Assembly: GCF_963678635.1 (NCBI RefSeq)
Contig: NC_087071.1
Location: 31,484,141-31,548,140 of the forward strand
Length of the DNA stretch: 64,000 bases
DNA from: Symsagittifera roscoffensis
Lineage: Eukaryota > Xenacoelomorpha > Acoela > Convolutidae
Direction: 5' to 3'
Made by a program: the position numbers and the translations under genes. Below, one piece after another: positions 21,408-33,491 of the stretch. The notes under the pieces are model-generated. The model worked only from the letters and a program-made list of their open reading frames with translations, searched no databases and had not been told where the DNA came from. Positions within the stretch are counted from its first letter, which is position 1. Each line of letters opens with the position of its first letter.

Positions 21408-23570
21408 ACCCGAGACACTTAAACTGCCATAAGGACCGCTGTAACTAAACAATGGCTTCAATGGCAAGACGCCAGATCTGCTTTCTGCAGAAATTAACAT
21501 TTTAAAACCGCTGGTAAACTCACTAGACTACAAAGGGAACTTCAAACCACTATAAACTTGATCTAATTTCAACACATTTACAAGAAACTCCACAGCTCCA
21601 ACGGATCGTGTATATGAATAACCAGTTTGTATTTACGTTACATGCTGAGAACGGTAGCCTTTAGATTAATTTGAAAAAATCTTCCAGGACAGTTTATAAG
21701 AAATTTCTCGCGAAATTTGTGTAGTTGCTCTATATCGACAGCACGAAAAATCAGAATCAACACAAAGAATTGATTATCCCTCGAAACTCACTTACGAATG
21801 CTTTTTAACCAAAATTCAATTTTCAATTTGTCGACTGAACATACAATCATTTTTGAAAAACTAAGCTCAAAATTTGTTTATTTTTCAGAAAACACACATT
21901 CACGTCCGTTTTTAAAAAATTAAAATTGCCATTAGAAGAACGGTCTGGGCATCGCAAGGTGTAGTTTGTGGTATCTTCTTGTAATTCCTGAAATAGAAAT
22001 TAACTTAGCAGTTTTGCAAGATGAGTAGATAGGCTTTTAACCTTTGATTTTACTATTAAATTTTCATCCGCAAAATATATCGCCTTTGTTGATTTGATCT
22101 TCAAATTTCCAATGCAAAACCTGTACCTTCTTCAAATAAGCAAAGAATTGGTATTGGCCACGTTTTTGAAAACTAAACTTTATTACTCCATCTTATAAAA
22201 GAGTAAGATCAAATGTGCGCATTCAACGGAATCATCAAAATTCGAAAAATTTCAATGACGCAAAACTATGTCATAACATTGTAGCATCTGATCTATTTGA
22301 TCATCTGAAGATCACTACTTTTAATCACCACTTTTTCATTTTTTGTTTGAACTTTCAATTTTATCAATATCTCCTATGCATCTAATACTGCGAATAAAGT
22401 GATGGTAAAAAGTGGAGTTGTAATTACTCCTTCTTTCTCCTGTGTTTCTGTAAATTTCGCCGTCAACAAAAAGTTTTCCGGACATTCGACTTTACAAAAA
22501 AACAAGAGTGCTCGTATCAGGGCGAAGCTCTGAATGTTCCGACTGCCTTTTAGGGTTTATGGATCAGTAATAACATTAAAAAATTAAATGTAATAAAACA
22601 GAGAGAAAATTTTTTGTGTACTAAAATTTGAAATTTTGTGTGAACATAATCCCCCCATACGCCATAAAATTTACAAAAAGATAGATTTCGCTCCTTGTGA
22701 CAAATCAATTAAGTCAAATAAGCTTCTTTCAACCAATTCGAAACGGATTTTAGGACGGATTAACTCTCCGCTTACGTGTTAATAGCGCGAAATATATCGC
22801 GCGCTAATTGCACCATATTGGCAAGCTTTAAACCCCTATACTTTTACGAAAAATTATCACAGGCAAAATATCTTTTCAAATTTGAGCTCAGGACAACAAT
22901 ACTTTTCGAATGATGTTTAAAAAATTCCGTCAAATTTGGCTGGTTAAAAAGTCGAAATTTGTCTGAAGAAAAAAAAACCCACCCCGAGCACAAATATTCC
23001 GTTACTTTCGTATCGAAAGTCGGAACAAAAACCCGAGACACTTAAACTGCCATAAGGACCGCTGTAACTAAACAATGGCTTCAATGGCAAGACGCCAGAT
23101 CTGCTTTCTGCAGAAATTAACATTTTAAAACCGCTGGTAAACGCACTAGACTACAAAGGGAACTTCAAACCACTATAAACTTGATCTAATTTCAACACAT
23201 TTACAAGAAACTCCACAGCTCCAACGGATCGTGTATATGAATAACCAGTTTGTATTTACGTTACATGCTGAGAACGGTAGCCTTTAGATTAATTTGAAAA
23301 AATCTTCCAGGACAGTTTATAAGAAATTTCTCGCGAAATTTGTGTAGTTGCTCTATATCGACAGCACGAAAAATCAGAATCAACACAAAGAATTGATTAT
23401 CCCTCGAAACTCACTTACGAATGCTTTTTAACCAAAATTCAATTTTCAATTTGTCGACTGAACATACAATCATTTTTGAAAAACTAAGCTCAAAATTTGT
23501 TTATTTTTCTGAAAACACACATTCACGTCCATTTTTAAAAAATTAAAATGCCATTAGAAGAACGGTCTGG

Positions 23571-24510
23571 GCAGCAGAAGTTCATTTTAGGAGAAGCCTT
23601 TTTTCAGCAGAACTTTACTTTGTCAATGACCAAAATCTTTATGAAAAACTAACTCTGATTTGAACATTCTTCATTTTCTTTTAAAAAAATAGGACAGTAG
23701 GCAAAACCAAGTTTCAAACAATATGATGAGCTGGAATGCATTTTTTTTAAACAAACTGTAACTTGAGTTTTTTTGCTTTGTACACTGAGAGTATATCAGG
23801 CCAGACATTGAAATTAGTTTTGCGACACATCATACTTGGAAGTTTCGTCTTCTACGGGGAGTTACTTTTTTCAAAGCTTACTTATTTTTGCACTTTTATC
23901 TTTGTTGTCACGTTTTCAAAAACTCTTTTTCACAATTAATTAGGAAAGTTTACATATACCAGAATATGCGATAGTTTTTATTCACTGCTGGCTGCGACTT
24001 TAAAAGAAGGAATCAAGTTTTAACATATACAAGACTGCTCGTATCAGGGCGAAGCCCTGAATGTTCCGACTGCCTATTAAGGTTTATGGAGCAGCAGTAA
24101 TAACATAAAAAATTAAAAGAAATAAAATGAAATGAAATTTTTTTTTCTAAAATTTGAAAATTTTTATGAAAATCATCACCCCCCGCGCCATATCAAAAAG
24201 TACAAAAAGATAGATTTCGTTCCTTATAACAAATCAATTATGGCACATAAGCTTCGTTTATTCAATTTGGAACAATTTATAAGACGGATTAAATGTCCGC
24301 TTACGCGTTAATAGCGCGAATTATATCGCGCGTTTATTGTCCCAAATTGGTCAAAATGACCGAAATGGCAATCTTTAAACCCTCATAACTTTGCAAAAAA
24401 TGACCACAGGTGAAATATTTTTTCAAATTTGAGCTCAGGATAACAATACCTTTTTTTGAATGATATGAAAAAAATTCCGTCAAAAATGGCTATTCACAAA
24501 GTCGAAATTT
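23571..24510. repeat. Segment U, copy 1, chimeric with T
   Basis: Starts CAGCAGAAGTTCATTTTAGG directly after the T phrase GGTCTGGG and returns to T sequence around GTCTGAAG near 24510. From 24031 onward it is a diverged relative of the T module. The second copy (26260-27200) is nearly identical, giving a higher-order period of about 2688 bp. Confidence 0.75.
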
Positions 24511-26215
24511 GTCTGAAGAAAAAAAAACCCACCCCGAGCACAAATATTCCGTTACTTTCGTATCGAAAGTCGGAACAAAAACCCGAGACACTTAAACTGC
24601 CATAAGGACCGCTGTAACTAAACAATGGCTTCAATGGCAAGACGCCAGATCTGCTTTCTGCAGAAATTAACATTTTAAAACCGCTGGTAAACGCACTAGA
24701 CTACAAAGGGAACTTCAAACCACTATAAACTTGATCTAATTTCAACACATTTACAAGAAACTCCACAGCTCCAACGGATCGTGTATATGAATAACCAGTT
24801 TGTATTTACGTTACATGCTGAGAACGGTAGCCTTTAGATTAATTTGAAAAAATCTTCCAGGACAGTTTATAAGAAATTTCTCGCGAAATTTGTGTAGTTG
24901 CTCTATATCGACAGCACGAAAAATCAGAATCAACACAAAGAATTGATTATCCCTCGAAACTCACTTACGAATGCTTTTTAACCAAAATTCAATTTTCAAT
25001 TTGTCGACTGAACATACAATCATTTTTGAAAAACTAAGCTCAAAATTTGTTTATTTTTCAGAAAACACACATTCACGTCCGTTTTTAAAAAATTAAAATT
25101 GCCATTAGAAGAACGGTCTGGGCATCGCAAGGTGTAGTTTGTGGTATCTTCTTAAAATTCCTGAAATAGAAATTAACTTAGCAGTTTTGCAAGATGAGTA
25201 GATAGGCTTTTAACCTTTGATTTTACTATTAAATTTTCATCCGCAAAATATATCGCCTTTGTTGGTTTGATCTTCAAATTTCCAATGCAAAACCTGTACT
25301 TTCATCAAATAAGACAAAGAATTGGTATTGGCCACGTTTTTGAAAACTAAACTTTATTACTCCATCTTATAAAAGAGTATCAAATGTGATCAAATGAGAT
25401 CAAATGTGCGCATTCAACGGAATCATCAAAATTCGAAAAATTTCAATGACGCAAAATTAGGTCATAACATTGTAGCATCTGATCTATTTGATCATCTGAA
25501 GATCTCTACTTTTAATCACCACTTTTTCATTTTTTGTTTGAACTTTCAATTTTATCAATATCTCCTATGCATCTAATACTGCGAATAAAGTGATGGTAAA
25601 AAGTGGAGTTGTAATCACTCCTTCTTTCTCCTGTGTTTCTGTAAATTTCGCCGTCAACAAAAAGTTTTCCGGACATTCGACTTTACAAAAAAACAAGAGT
25701 GCTCGTATCAGGGCGAAGCTCTGAATGTTCCGACTGCCTTTTAGGGTTTATGGATCAGTAATAACATTAAAAAATTAAATGTAATAAAACAGAGAGAAAA
25801 TTTTTTGTGTACTAAAATTTGAAATTTTGTGTGAACATAATCCCCCCATACGCCATAAAATTTACAAAAAGATAGATTTCGCTCCTTGTGACAAATCAAT
25901 TAAGTCAAATAAGCTTCTTTCAACCAATTCGAAACGGATTTTAGGACGGATTAACTCTCCGCTTACGTGTTAATAGCGCGAAATATATCGCGCGCTAATT
26001 GCACCATATTGGCAAGCTTTAAACCCCTATACTTTTACGAAAAATTATCACAGGCAAAATATCTTTTCAAATTTGAGCTCAGGACAACAATACTTTTCGA
26101 ATGATGTTTAAAAAATTCCGTCAAATTTGGCTAGTTAAAAAGTCGAAATTTGTCTGAAGAAAAAAAAACCCACCCGAGCACAAATATTCCGTTACTTTCG
26201 TATCGAAAGTGGAAC

Positions 26216-27200
26216 AGAAAAATGAATCATTTTCAATTTCAATATGATTTCAAAACATTCAGCAGAAGTTCATTTTAGGAGAAGCCTTTTTTCAGCAGAA
26301 CTTTGCTTTGTCAATGACCAAAATCTTTATGAAAAACTAACTCTGATTTGAACATTCTTCATTTTCTTTTAAAAAAATAGGACAGTAGGCAAAACCAAGT
26401 TTCAAACAATATGATGAGCTGGAATGCATTTTTTTTAAACAAACTGTAACTTGAGTTTTTTTGCTTTGTACACTGAGAGTATATCAGGCCAGACATTGAA
26501 ATTAGTTTTGCGACACATCATACTTGGAAGTTTCGTCTTCTACGGGGAGTTACTTTTTTCAAAGCTTACTTATTTTTGCACTTTTATCTTTGTTGTCACG
26601 TTTTCAAAAACTCTTTTTCAATTAATTAGGAAAGTTTACATATACCAGAATATGCGATAGTTTTTATTCACTGCTGGCTGCGACTTTAAAAGAAGGAATC
26701 AAGTTTTAACATATACAAGACTGCTCGTATCAGGGCGAAGCCCTGAATGTTCCGACTGCCTATTAAGGTTTATGGAGCAGCAGTAATAACATAAAAAATT
26801 AAAAGAAATAAAATGAAATGAAATTTTTTTTTCTAAAATTTGAAAATTTTTATGAAAATCATCACCCCCCGCGCCATATCAAAAAGTACAAAAAGATAGA
26901 TTTCGTTCCTTATAACAAATCAATTATGGCACATAAGCTTCGTTTATTCAATTTGGAACAATTTATAAGACGGATTAAATGTCCGCTTACGCGTTAATAG
27001 CGCGAATTATATCGCGCGTTTATTGTCCCAAATTGGTCAAAATGACCGAAATGGCAATCTTTAAACCCTCATAACTTTGCAAAAAATGACCACAGGTGAA
27101 ATATTTTTTCAAATTTGAGCTCAGGATAACAATACCTTTTTTTGAATGATATGAAAAAAATTCCGTCAAAAATGGCTATTCACAAAGTCGAAATTTGTCT
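26216..27200. repeat. Segment U, copy 2, chimeric with T
   Basis: Here U begins slightly earlier, with GGAACAGAAAAATGAATC directly after the T module's TATCGAAAGT, so this junction shows more of the original U flank than at 23571. It otherwise matches U copy 1. Confidence 0.75.
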
Positions 27201-28085
27201 GAAGAAAAAAAAACCCACCCCGAGCACAAATATTCCGTTACTTTCGTATCGAAAGTCGGAACAAAAACCCGAGACACTTAAACTGCCATAAGGACCGCTG
27301 TAACTAAACAATGGCTTCAATGGCAAGACGCCAGATCTGCTTTCTGCAGAAATTAACATTTTAAAACCGCTGGTAAACGCACTAGACTACAAAGGGAACT
27401 TCAAACCACTATAAACTTGATCTAATTTCAACACATTTACAAGAAACTCCACAGCTCCAACGGATCGTGTATATGAATAACCAGTTTGTATTTACGTTAC
27501 ATGCTGAGAACGGTAGCCTTTAGATTAATTTGAAAAAATCTTCCAGGACAGTTTATAAGAAATTTCTCGCGAAATTTGTGTAGTTGCTCTATATCGACAG
27601 CACGAAAAATCAGAATCAACACAAAGAATTGATTATCCCTCGAAACTCACTTACGAATGCTTTTTAACCAAAATTCAATTTTCAATTTGTCGACTGAACA
27701 TACAATCATTTTTGAAAAACTAAGCTCAAAATTTGTTTATTTTTCTGAAAACACACATTCACGTCCATTTTTAAAAAATTAAAATGCCATTAGAAGAACG
27801 GTCTGGGCATCGCAAGGTGTAGTTTGTGGTATCTTCTTGTAATTCCTGAAATAGAAATTAACTTAGCAGTTTTGCAAGATGAGTAGATAGGCTTTTAACC
27901 TTTGATTTTACTATTAAATTTCCATCCGCAAAATATATCGCCTTTGTTGATTTGATCTTCAAATTTCCAATGCAAAACCTGTACCTTCATCAAATAAGAC
28001 AAAGAATTTGTATTGGCCAAGTTTTTGAAGACTAAACTTTATTACTCCATCTTATAAAAGAGTAAGATCAAATGTGCGCATTCTG

Positions 28086-28283
28086 TTTTCTATTGATGTG
28101 TTTTCGCGAGATGTACAAAATAATTTCGATTGAAATGTGCCCCGAAGATTCCAGATGTTATCACTGCCCCATCGATTAAAGAAAGTTTTGATGGTTTGGT
28201 TGCCCTAGTCTGTTATTTCGATTTAATTGTATCTACTTGAAGTTTTGATTCTAGAACTCCATGTAAACGGTTACAATCAATAA
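28086..28283 (-). repeat. Inverted copy of 43635-43832
   Basis: Contains TTCTATTGATGTGTTTTCGC, then GATTCCAGATGTTA, then GAACTCCATGTAAACG, which are reverse complements of the corresponding phrases at 43635-43832. It interrupts the T array, and T sequence resumes at about 28318. Confidence 0.75.
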
Positions 28284-28317
28284 AAAATTCAATCAATCTA
28301 CTCAATCTACTCAATCT

Positions 28318-28512
28318 TGCAGTTTCGCAAGATGAGTAGATAGGCTTTTAACCTTTGATTTTACTATTAAATTTTCATCCGCAAAATATATCGCCTTTGT
28401 TGATTTGATCTTCAAATTTCCAATGCAAAACCTGTACCTTCATCAAATAAGACAAAGAATTTGTATTGGCCACGTTTTTGAAGACTAAACTTTATTACTC
28501 CATCTTATAAAA
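28318..28512. repeat. Partial T unit before the gap
   Basis: Resumes at GCAGTTTCGCAAGATGAGTA and follows the T unit (equivalent to 27866-28072) up to the run of N. Confidence 0.8.
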
Positions 28513-28712
28513 NNNNNNNNNNNNNNNNNNNNNNNNNNNNNNNNNNNNNNNNNNNNNNNNNNNNNNNNNNNNNNNNNNNNNNNNNNNNNNNNNNNNNNNN
28601 NNNNNNNNNNNNNNNNNNNNNNNNNNNNNNNNNNNNNNNNNNNNNNNNNNNNNNNNNNNNNNNNNNNNNNNNNNNNNNNNNNNNNNNNNNNNNNNNNNNN
28701 NNNNNNNNNNNN
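28513..28712. other. Assembly gap (200 N)
   Basis: A run of exactly 200 N, probably a placeholder of fixed size. It sits between the T array of copy 1 and the start of copy 2, so the true length of the array is unknown. Confidence 0.98.
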
Positions 28713-29126
28713 TCTGTATGTTCCTGGATTCCAGAGACAAGTATTTAAACATAATAAATTTTTGTCGGAACGATCAACGGAAAGTAAAGAACAAAAGAAG
28801 AACAAAGGGAGCCTCCTTGTTGCGGAATCCGCTCACAATGCACAAAATGCACAGTTTGGCCTCGTAATGATACAAGCCAGAAAAATAGGCTTTTTAAGGC
28901 TTTTATAGACCGTTTTGACCAAAAAAAAACGCGTTTATTTGGCGCGCCCTACCTCCTCAAAGTTAGTATCTAATAGCGCCTAGGTCACATTTAGAAAACT
29001 TTTAGGGTTAGTCAGCCAAAAGGAGATCATAAAACAGTACTAAAGGGGTACCTTGTGGGTAGTCAGCGTGTGAATCCCCGAGGGGAGGGGGAGCGTCCAA
29101 CCCCTGCCGCCCTAAATCCGCTACTG
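28713..29126 (+). mobile_element. Truncated hAT-like element joined to an ATTCCGCA-type repeat end
   Basis: From about 28880 the sequence follows the interior of the hAT-like family (GACCGTTTTGACC with an A-rich run, then AGTCAGCCAAAAGG) and ends with CCGCTACTG at 29126, as in D1. The left end is missing; instead 28810-28860 resembles the end of the element at 17055 (TTGCGGAATCCGC). It corresponds to D1 (292-908). Confidence 0.55.
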
Positions 29127-31285
29127 CGCGGACCAACATAAGTTTCTGTGCTATATGTTTAGTTTTGTTACATCATAACTATTTTGAAAACAAAAAGACT
29201 AATTGATTTAACTAACCAAGCTTGCCCGATTGCCTGGTCGCTTCGGTCGCTTCTCTTTTTGTCTGATTTATTCAGACTCCCTTCGTTTGATATCTTCAAC
29301 TCAGGTACAATTCCAAACACACCACAATGGCTTATCTAAAACCACAAAATATATCAAAAACAAGTACAGCCAAAAAAGGTGCAATGAAAAATGATTGTAA
29401 AATTTCCCAAGGTTGGTCATTTCAGCAAACGTAAGAAACCTCATGTTTTTTTCTACCAAATTCAAAAACATGTTTTTTTCAAAACCTCAATACCAAAACA
29501 TGGTTTTTAAACAAATTTAGTGCATTTTGTTGTTGTTTTTTTTCATGTTGGCTTCTATTGATGCATAATTATCAACACTAGCAGGAAATTGGAAACTTTT
29601 TGGTGCGCACTCTCAAAAATGCAGAAAAAAAACATATAAGTTTCTCAGGTTCTCGCTCTGGTAAAACTATGAGCAAGGTGAGGACCCTCTTGTCAACTAC
29701 ATTGAGATCCCCACCTAGGCACTCATAAGTCTCTCACCTTCCTTGGTTCTGCTCTATTCAGACTCCTGTTTGATCCCCCACTGGCGGGCGACTGTGATTG
29801 GTTCAGACTGAGGGGGTCACTGCTGACACGGCAGGAGGATGAGGGGGTGGTAGAGGGGAGGATGATGTCATCTGATGATGAGCCATGTGAGTGGTGACGG
29901 GCTGAAATTGAGTTCATAATCAATCACGAATTGTTGGCAATGTCGTTTTTGACTAATTAACTGGCAATAATTTAGAATTAATACTTTCTTCATTAGACAG
30001 GAGCATAGTAATTTTGTGTAATTTTAAAAGTTGATTATTTTTATGCAAATCTGTGATTCAGTTGAAAAAAGTAATTGGAAGAAGTCAAAAGTATAAGATC
30101 CAAAATTTCAATTGACGAGAACGATTTTTGATGAGAATCATAAAAAAAAAACAAATTTGATCAAACTAAAGGGCCCGAAATTAACTCAGAAAAGATTATG
30201 GTTATTGTTAAAAAACAAAACTTTTCCATTTTTTTAAAAGTTTGTTTTGCTAGTGTGCGCAGTTAGCTTTGACTCTCAATAAATTCAGACTTACCATGTA
30301 ACTATTAAGTAGTTTAATTATAACAAAACGGTCCGGTTGTTCTTTTTCTCCTGTTTTTCCATCAACGTTTTTTCAACGAAGACACATAATGATGAATGAT
30401 TGATCAGCACAAAATCTGCATTAGCTGGTTTTTTCAACGCACGATATTGTTTTTGAGCACGTTTTCCATCTGTGTGCTTCAGCGCGTTTTGATTAAAAAA
30501 ATATTGAATTTAAAATTTTATTAAAACGCGAGCTTACTTGGTCAGTTTTTTTTTCTCGTTTTCTTTCTAATACCATGCAAGTATGGCTTAAAATTTCAAA
30601 CCCCGAGATTATTGGAGACCATTGAAAAAGACAGAGCAATAAGAGCTGGTCTAAAAATAGAGATATAGTGTTTTCTTCATCATTGGTAAAATCATAATGA
30701 AACTTAACAAAATTATTGCATAATTTTTACCGTGTTTTTCCAGTGGCGGCAGTTCGCTGAGAACAAAATTTAAGAAATTAAGGCAGTTAAAGAAAAACAA
30801 ACTAACTCACTTGGTTTTTTACACCAATATAATGAAAACAGAAAGCGGATTGATGATATTTTTAGAAAATGAAATCGTATTCCAGGGTAGTCATTTCATG
30901 AATGATAAGGTTTCATGTGGTTTTTGATTGCGTCACTAACACAAAAACTTACTCACCTTTCAACTTCGTGCGTCATTTCGTGCTTTGATTAAAAACGGAC
31001 AATCCGGAAATAGCCGATCATTTTCGTCACGTTATGGCTGACTTAGCAAGCAGACGTTACATCTTCTTTTTTTTTACCGATATCTTAATACTAAAGGCCG
31101 ATGCTTTTTCTCTCATTCCTGTGACGCATTCTGTTTTTTGATAGTGAAATTAGAAAAGAGAACACGAATAATAAATAAACGCAGAAGGATCGGATGGCCT
31201 TTTGACGTACTAGCGTCTTCTTACTCAATCGGCCTAAAATGACTTATCAGCTTATCCTTTATTAATTGATACCATTGATCAAGCT
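29127..31285. repeat. Segmental duplication block A, copy 2
   Basis: Collinear with 909-3171. It lacks one of the two local repeats around 2040-2130 and has the empty MITE site at about 31278. It carries the second copy of the 164-bp exon; nothing else coding-like was found. Confidence 0.85.
29738..29901 (-). CDS. Candidate internal exon, serine-rich, 164 bp, copy 2
   Basis: The same exon as 1530-1693, with acceptor CTCAATTTCAG, donor GTGAGAG, phase 1 start and phase 0 end. Two of 164 bases differ from copy 1: a silent TCC/TCA serine and a Val/Leu change within the segment SSDPLSLNQSQS. Retention of frame and both splice signals after duplication argues for a real exon. The flanks differ more. 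The parent protein is unknown. Confidence 0.55.
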
Positions 31286-31418
31286 GTATTTTAGCAACGC
31301 ACTAATTTTCAACCGATCAGATTCGAGCAGTACAATCGAAAAGTTAATACAATTGCTATCACTCATTCGTAAGCCGATTCGAACTTTTTGAGTAGATGTG
31401 AAGGTACCCGGGTCGAGG

Positions 31419-31793
31419 CAGTAGCGGCTTTAGGGGGAAGGGGGCAGATGCCCCCCCCCCCCGCTCAGGAATTCGACCCCCTGCCAACTCAAAGGTACCC
31501 TTTGTACTATTTTGAGATATCCATTTTTGGCTGACTGACCATGAATATTTTCTAAAAGCGCCTTTGGCGGCAATCTATACTAATTTTGAGGGGGAGCGCG
31601 CGCCGAAAAAACGCGATTTTTGGTCGAAGTTTTCCAAAAAAGGCCTAAAAACGCCTTTTTTGGCCTTTTTTCAAAAAAAAAATTGCCTGCGGTAAAATTC
31701 GGGTCTTTATAGTGGTTTGCGAGAGCTCACAAAATAATTTGATCGACCTAAAAATCCGCCCCTCCCCTCGTGAAATTCCTAGATCCGCGCCTT
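31419..31793 (-). mobile_element. hAT-like element, copy D4
   Basis: Counterpart of D2/D3 with the same flanks GGTCGAGG and AGTTGAGG and the same ends. It has a run of C at 31450 and an internal deletion near 31750 that removes the segment between CGACCTAAAA and the GC-rich end. Confidence 0.6.
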
Positions 31794-31811
31794 AGTTGAG
31801 GTTGTGGTTTT

Positions 31812-32290
31812 ATGATCAGAAGGTCGCGGCCAACTTTTGGTATTTCCAGACTGTCGCGTCCGGTGCGACCGAAGGGTGTTTCCAGACTGTCGCAATGCGT
31901 CCGCGACCGGCGCGACCGAAGGGAAGTTAACGGCGACCGGCGCAACGAAAAAAAATTTAAACACGACCGGCGCAACCGAAAGAAAATTAGTCGCGGCGGT
32001 CAAAAAATTGAGTCTCGGTGGTCGAAAAATTAGTCGCGGTGGTCGAAAAATTAGTCGCGGGGCGAATAAGTTTTCCAATGCCGCGACTAATTTTTCGACC
32101 ATGGCGACAAATTGTTCGACCCCCGCGATTAATATTTAGGCCGCCACGACTGATTTTTTGACCATCGCGAACAAAATACGGTATTTCCAGAGTTTGTCCG
32201 CGACTTAAAACCCTGCCCAGACTATGGATTTTCGGTCACGGAATTAACGTTTCCGCAACCGACAAAGAAAAAAACTTAGTCGCAGAACTC
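31812..32290. repeat. Palindromic 21-bp minisatellite, copy 3
   Basis: Direct GGTCGAAAAATTAGTCGCGG units at 32010-32070 and inverted units at 32080-32165. It is the most diverged of the three copies. Confidence 0.7.
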
Positions 32291-32841
32291 GACCCGGGTA
32301 TTTTCTTTTTATGGAGTTAGTTTTTGTTTTTGTTTTTGGTCTGCGTAAGTCTCTGCAGCCTGTTTGAAAGAAATTTGAATAGTTTACCAAACAATCTATA
32401 TTTTCGGCTATCTCGGCTGATTTTTTAATCGACTTAAAAATGTGAACAAACTAATTTGAAAAGGTGCTGAAACTGTTTGGTTATTTTTAGCCTATTAGAT
32501 TGAAGCAAACAAGTTTCAGTTCAAGATGCTGAAATATTGATTTCTGGGCGGGCTAAGTAAAAAGTTTCCACATCTTATTTTAAGATTTTTAAAATATTTT
32601 GCTGCTCAATAGGTTGAAGTTTGCTTCATATCGGCAACTTTAGGCACAGAAATTGGACATAGAAATAAAGCATAATTGGCTAGTCGCGTATTCCACAAGC
32701 GCATCATAAACAGAGCTATTTGCTCCTTGGAGCTATTTGAAGCACAAAATGAGTGATTTAGCGTCTAGTCACGCATTAAGGAAACCTAATACAGGATGTT
32801 GTCAGAACATAATTTTCATGAATCCTCTCTTTTTACGTATT

Positions 32842-33491
32842 TGGGGTAGCGAGGTGATTCTTTTTGCAGTAGGCAGCAGAAATTCACTAAAATCTGATGA
32901 CATATCACAGTGATTGTTTTTTGCTCACGCATATTTTCGCGATTTAATGAATTTTACTGCATTTAGTGCTGAACGAGCTACTATACTGTTGAATCAAAAC
33001 AACCGGTCCAAAATAACTGAACAAAAATTTTAAATTGGTTTCTCTAAAACTCGGTTATTTTTGCCCGAAAAAAAGTAGAGGACACAAAATGTTATGACTT
33101 TTACCACTTTATTTTGATGCAAATTTGTTGGAAAATTTTTGATATAAAATCATACCTTTGTAACGCGTCAAATCGTTTGGTTCAAAATTATTGTGGTAAA
33201 CATGGTTAATTGATGTAGGAATAATTACAATAAATTCAATTGACACCTTAACTCCTTGATTTTGATGCAAATAGCTTGACCCGTTGCAAAATTTGCATCA
33301 TAAACACTGTTTCAATTTTTTTTGGTTGTTTTTTCAGCACTATACTAGCTTGCTCAGTAAAAACGCAGAAAAAGTCCATGAAATCCCAAAAACATGCGTG
33401 AATAAGAAACAATCCAACTCAAGGACATACATCATCAGAGTTTGGTGGATTTATGCTGCCTACTGCAATAAAAAAATCACCTCAATAACCC
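32842..33491. mobile_element. Foldback / MITE-like element, copy 3
   Basis: Counterpart of 5252-5905 with the same inverted arms, more substitutions and small deletions. Confidence 0.5.

Larger units (their letters stand above)
20143..28085. repeat. Block T tandem array with chimeric units
   Basis: Unit starts (ATTGATTATCCCTCG) fall at 20143, 21769, 23392, 24942 and 27628. The first two units are about 1625 bp and almost identical. The third (about 1550 bp) and fourth (about 2690 bp) contain a different segment U (23571-24510 and 26216-27200). U ends in a diverged version of the roughly 530-bp module that T units carry at 20880-21407, 22503-23030 and 25690-26215, and the switch between U and T happens within that module. 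Copy 2 (42295-43345) has a single T unit without the module. Minus-strand segments in T resemble exons seen in copy 2 but are not clearly constrained. Confidence 0.85.

Noticed and set aside
20143-28085. CRISPR-like or satellite array
   Set aside because: Units are 1.5-2.7 kb and chimeric, without short repeats and unique spacers, in a eukaryotic genome.
28485-28805. Two minus-strand frames spanning the gap
   Set aside because: They are mostly unknown residues from the 200 N and have no support on either side.
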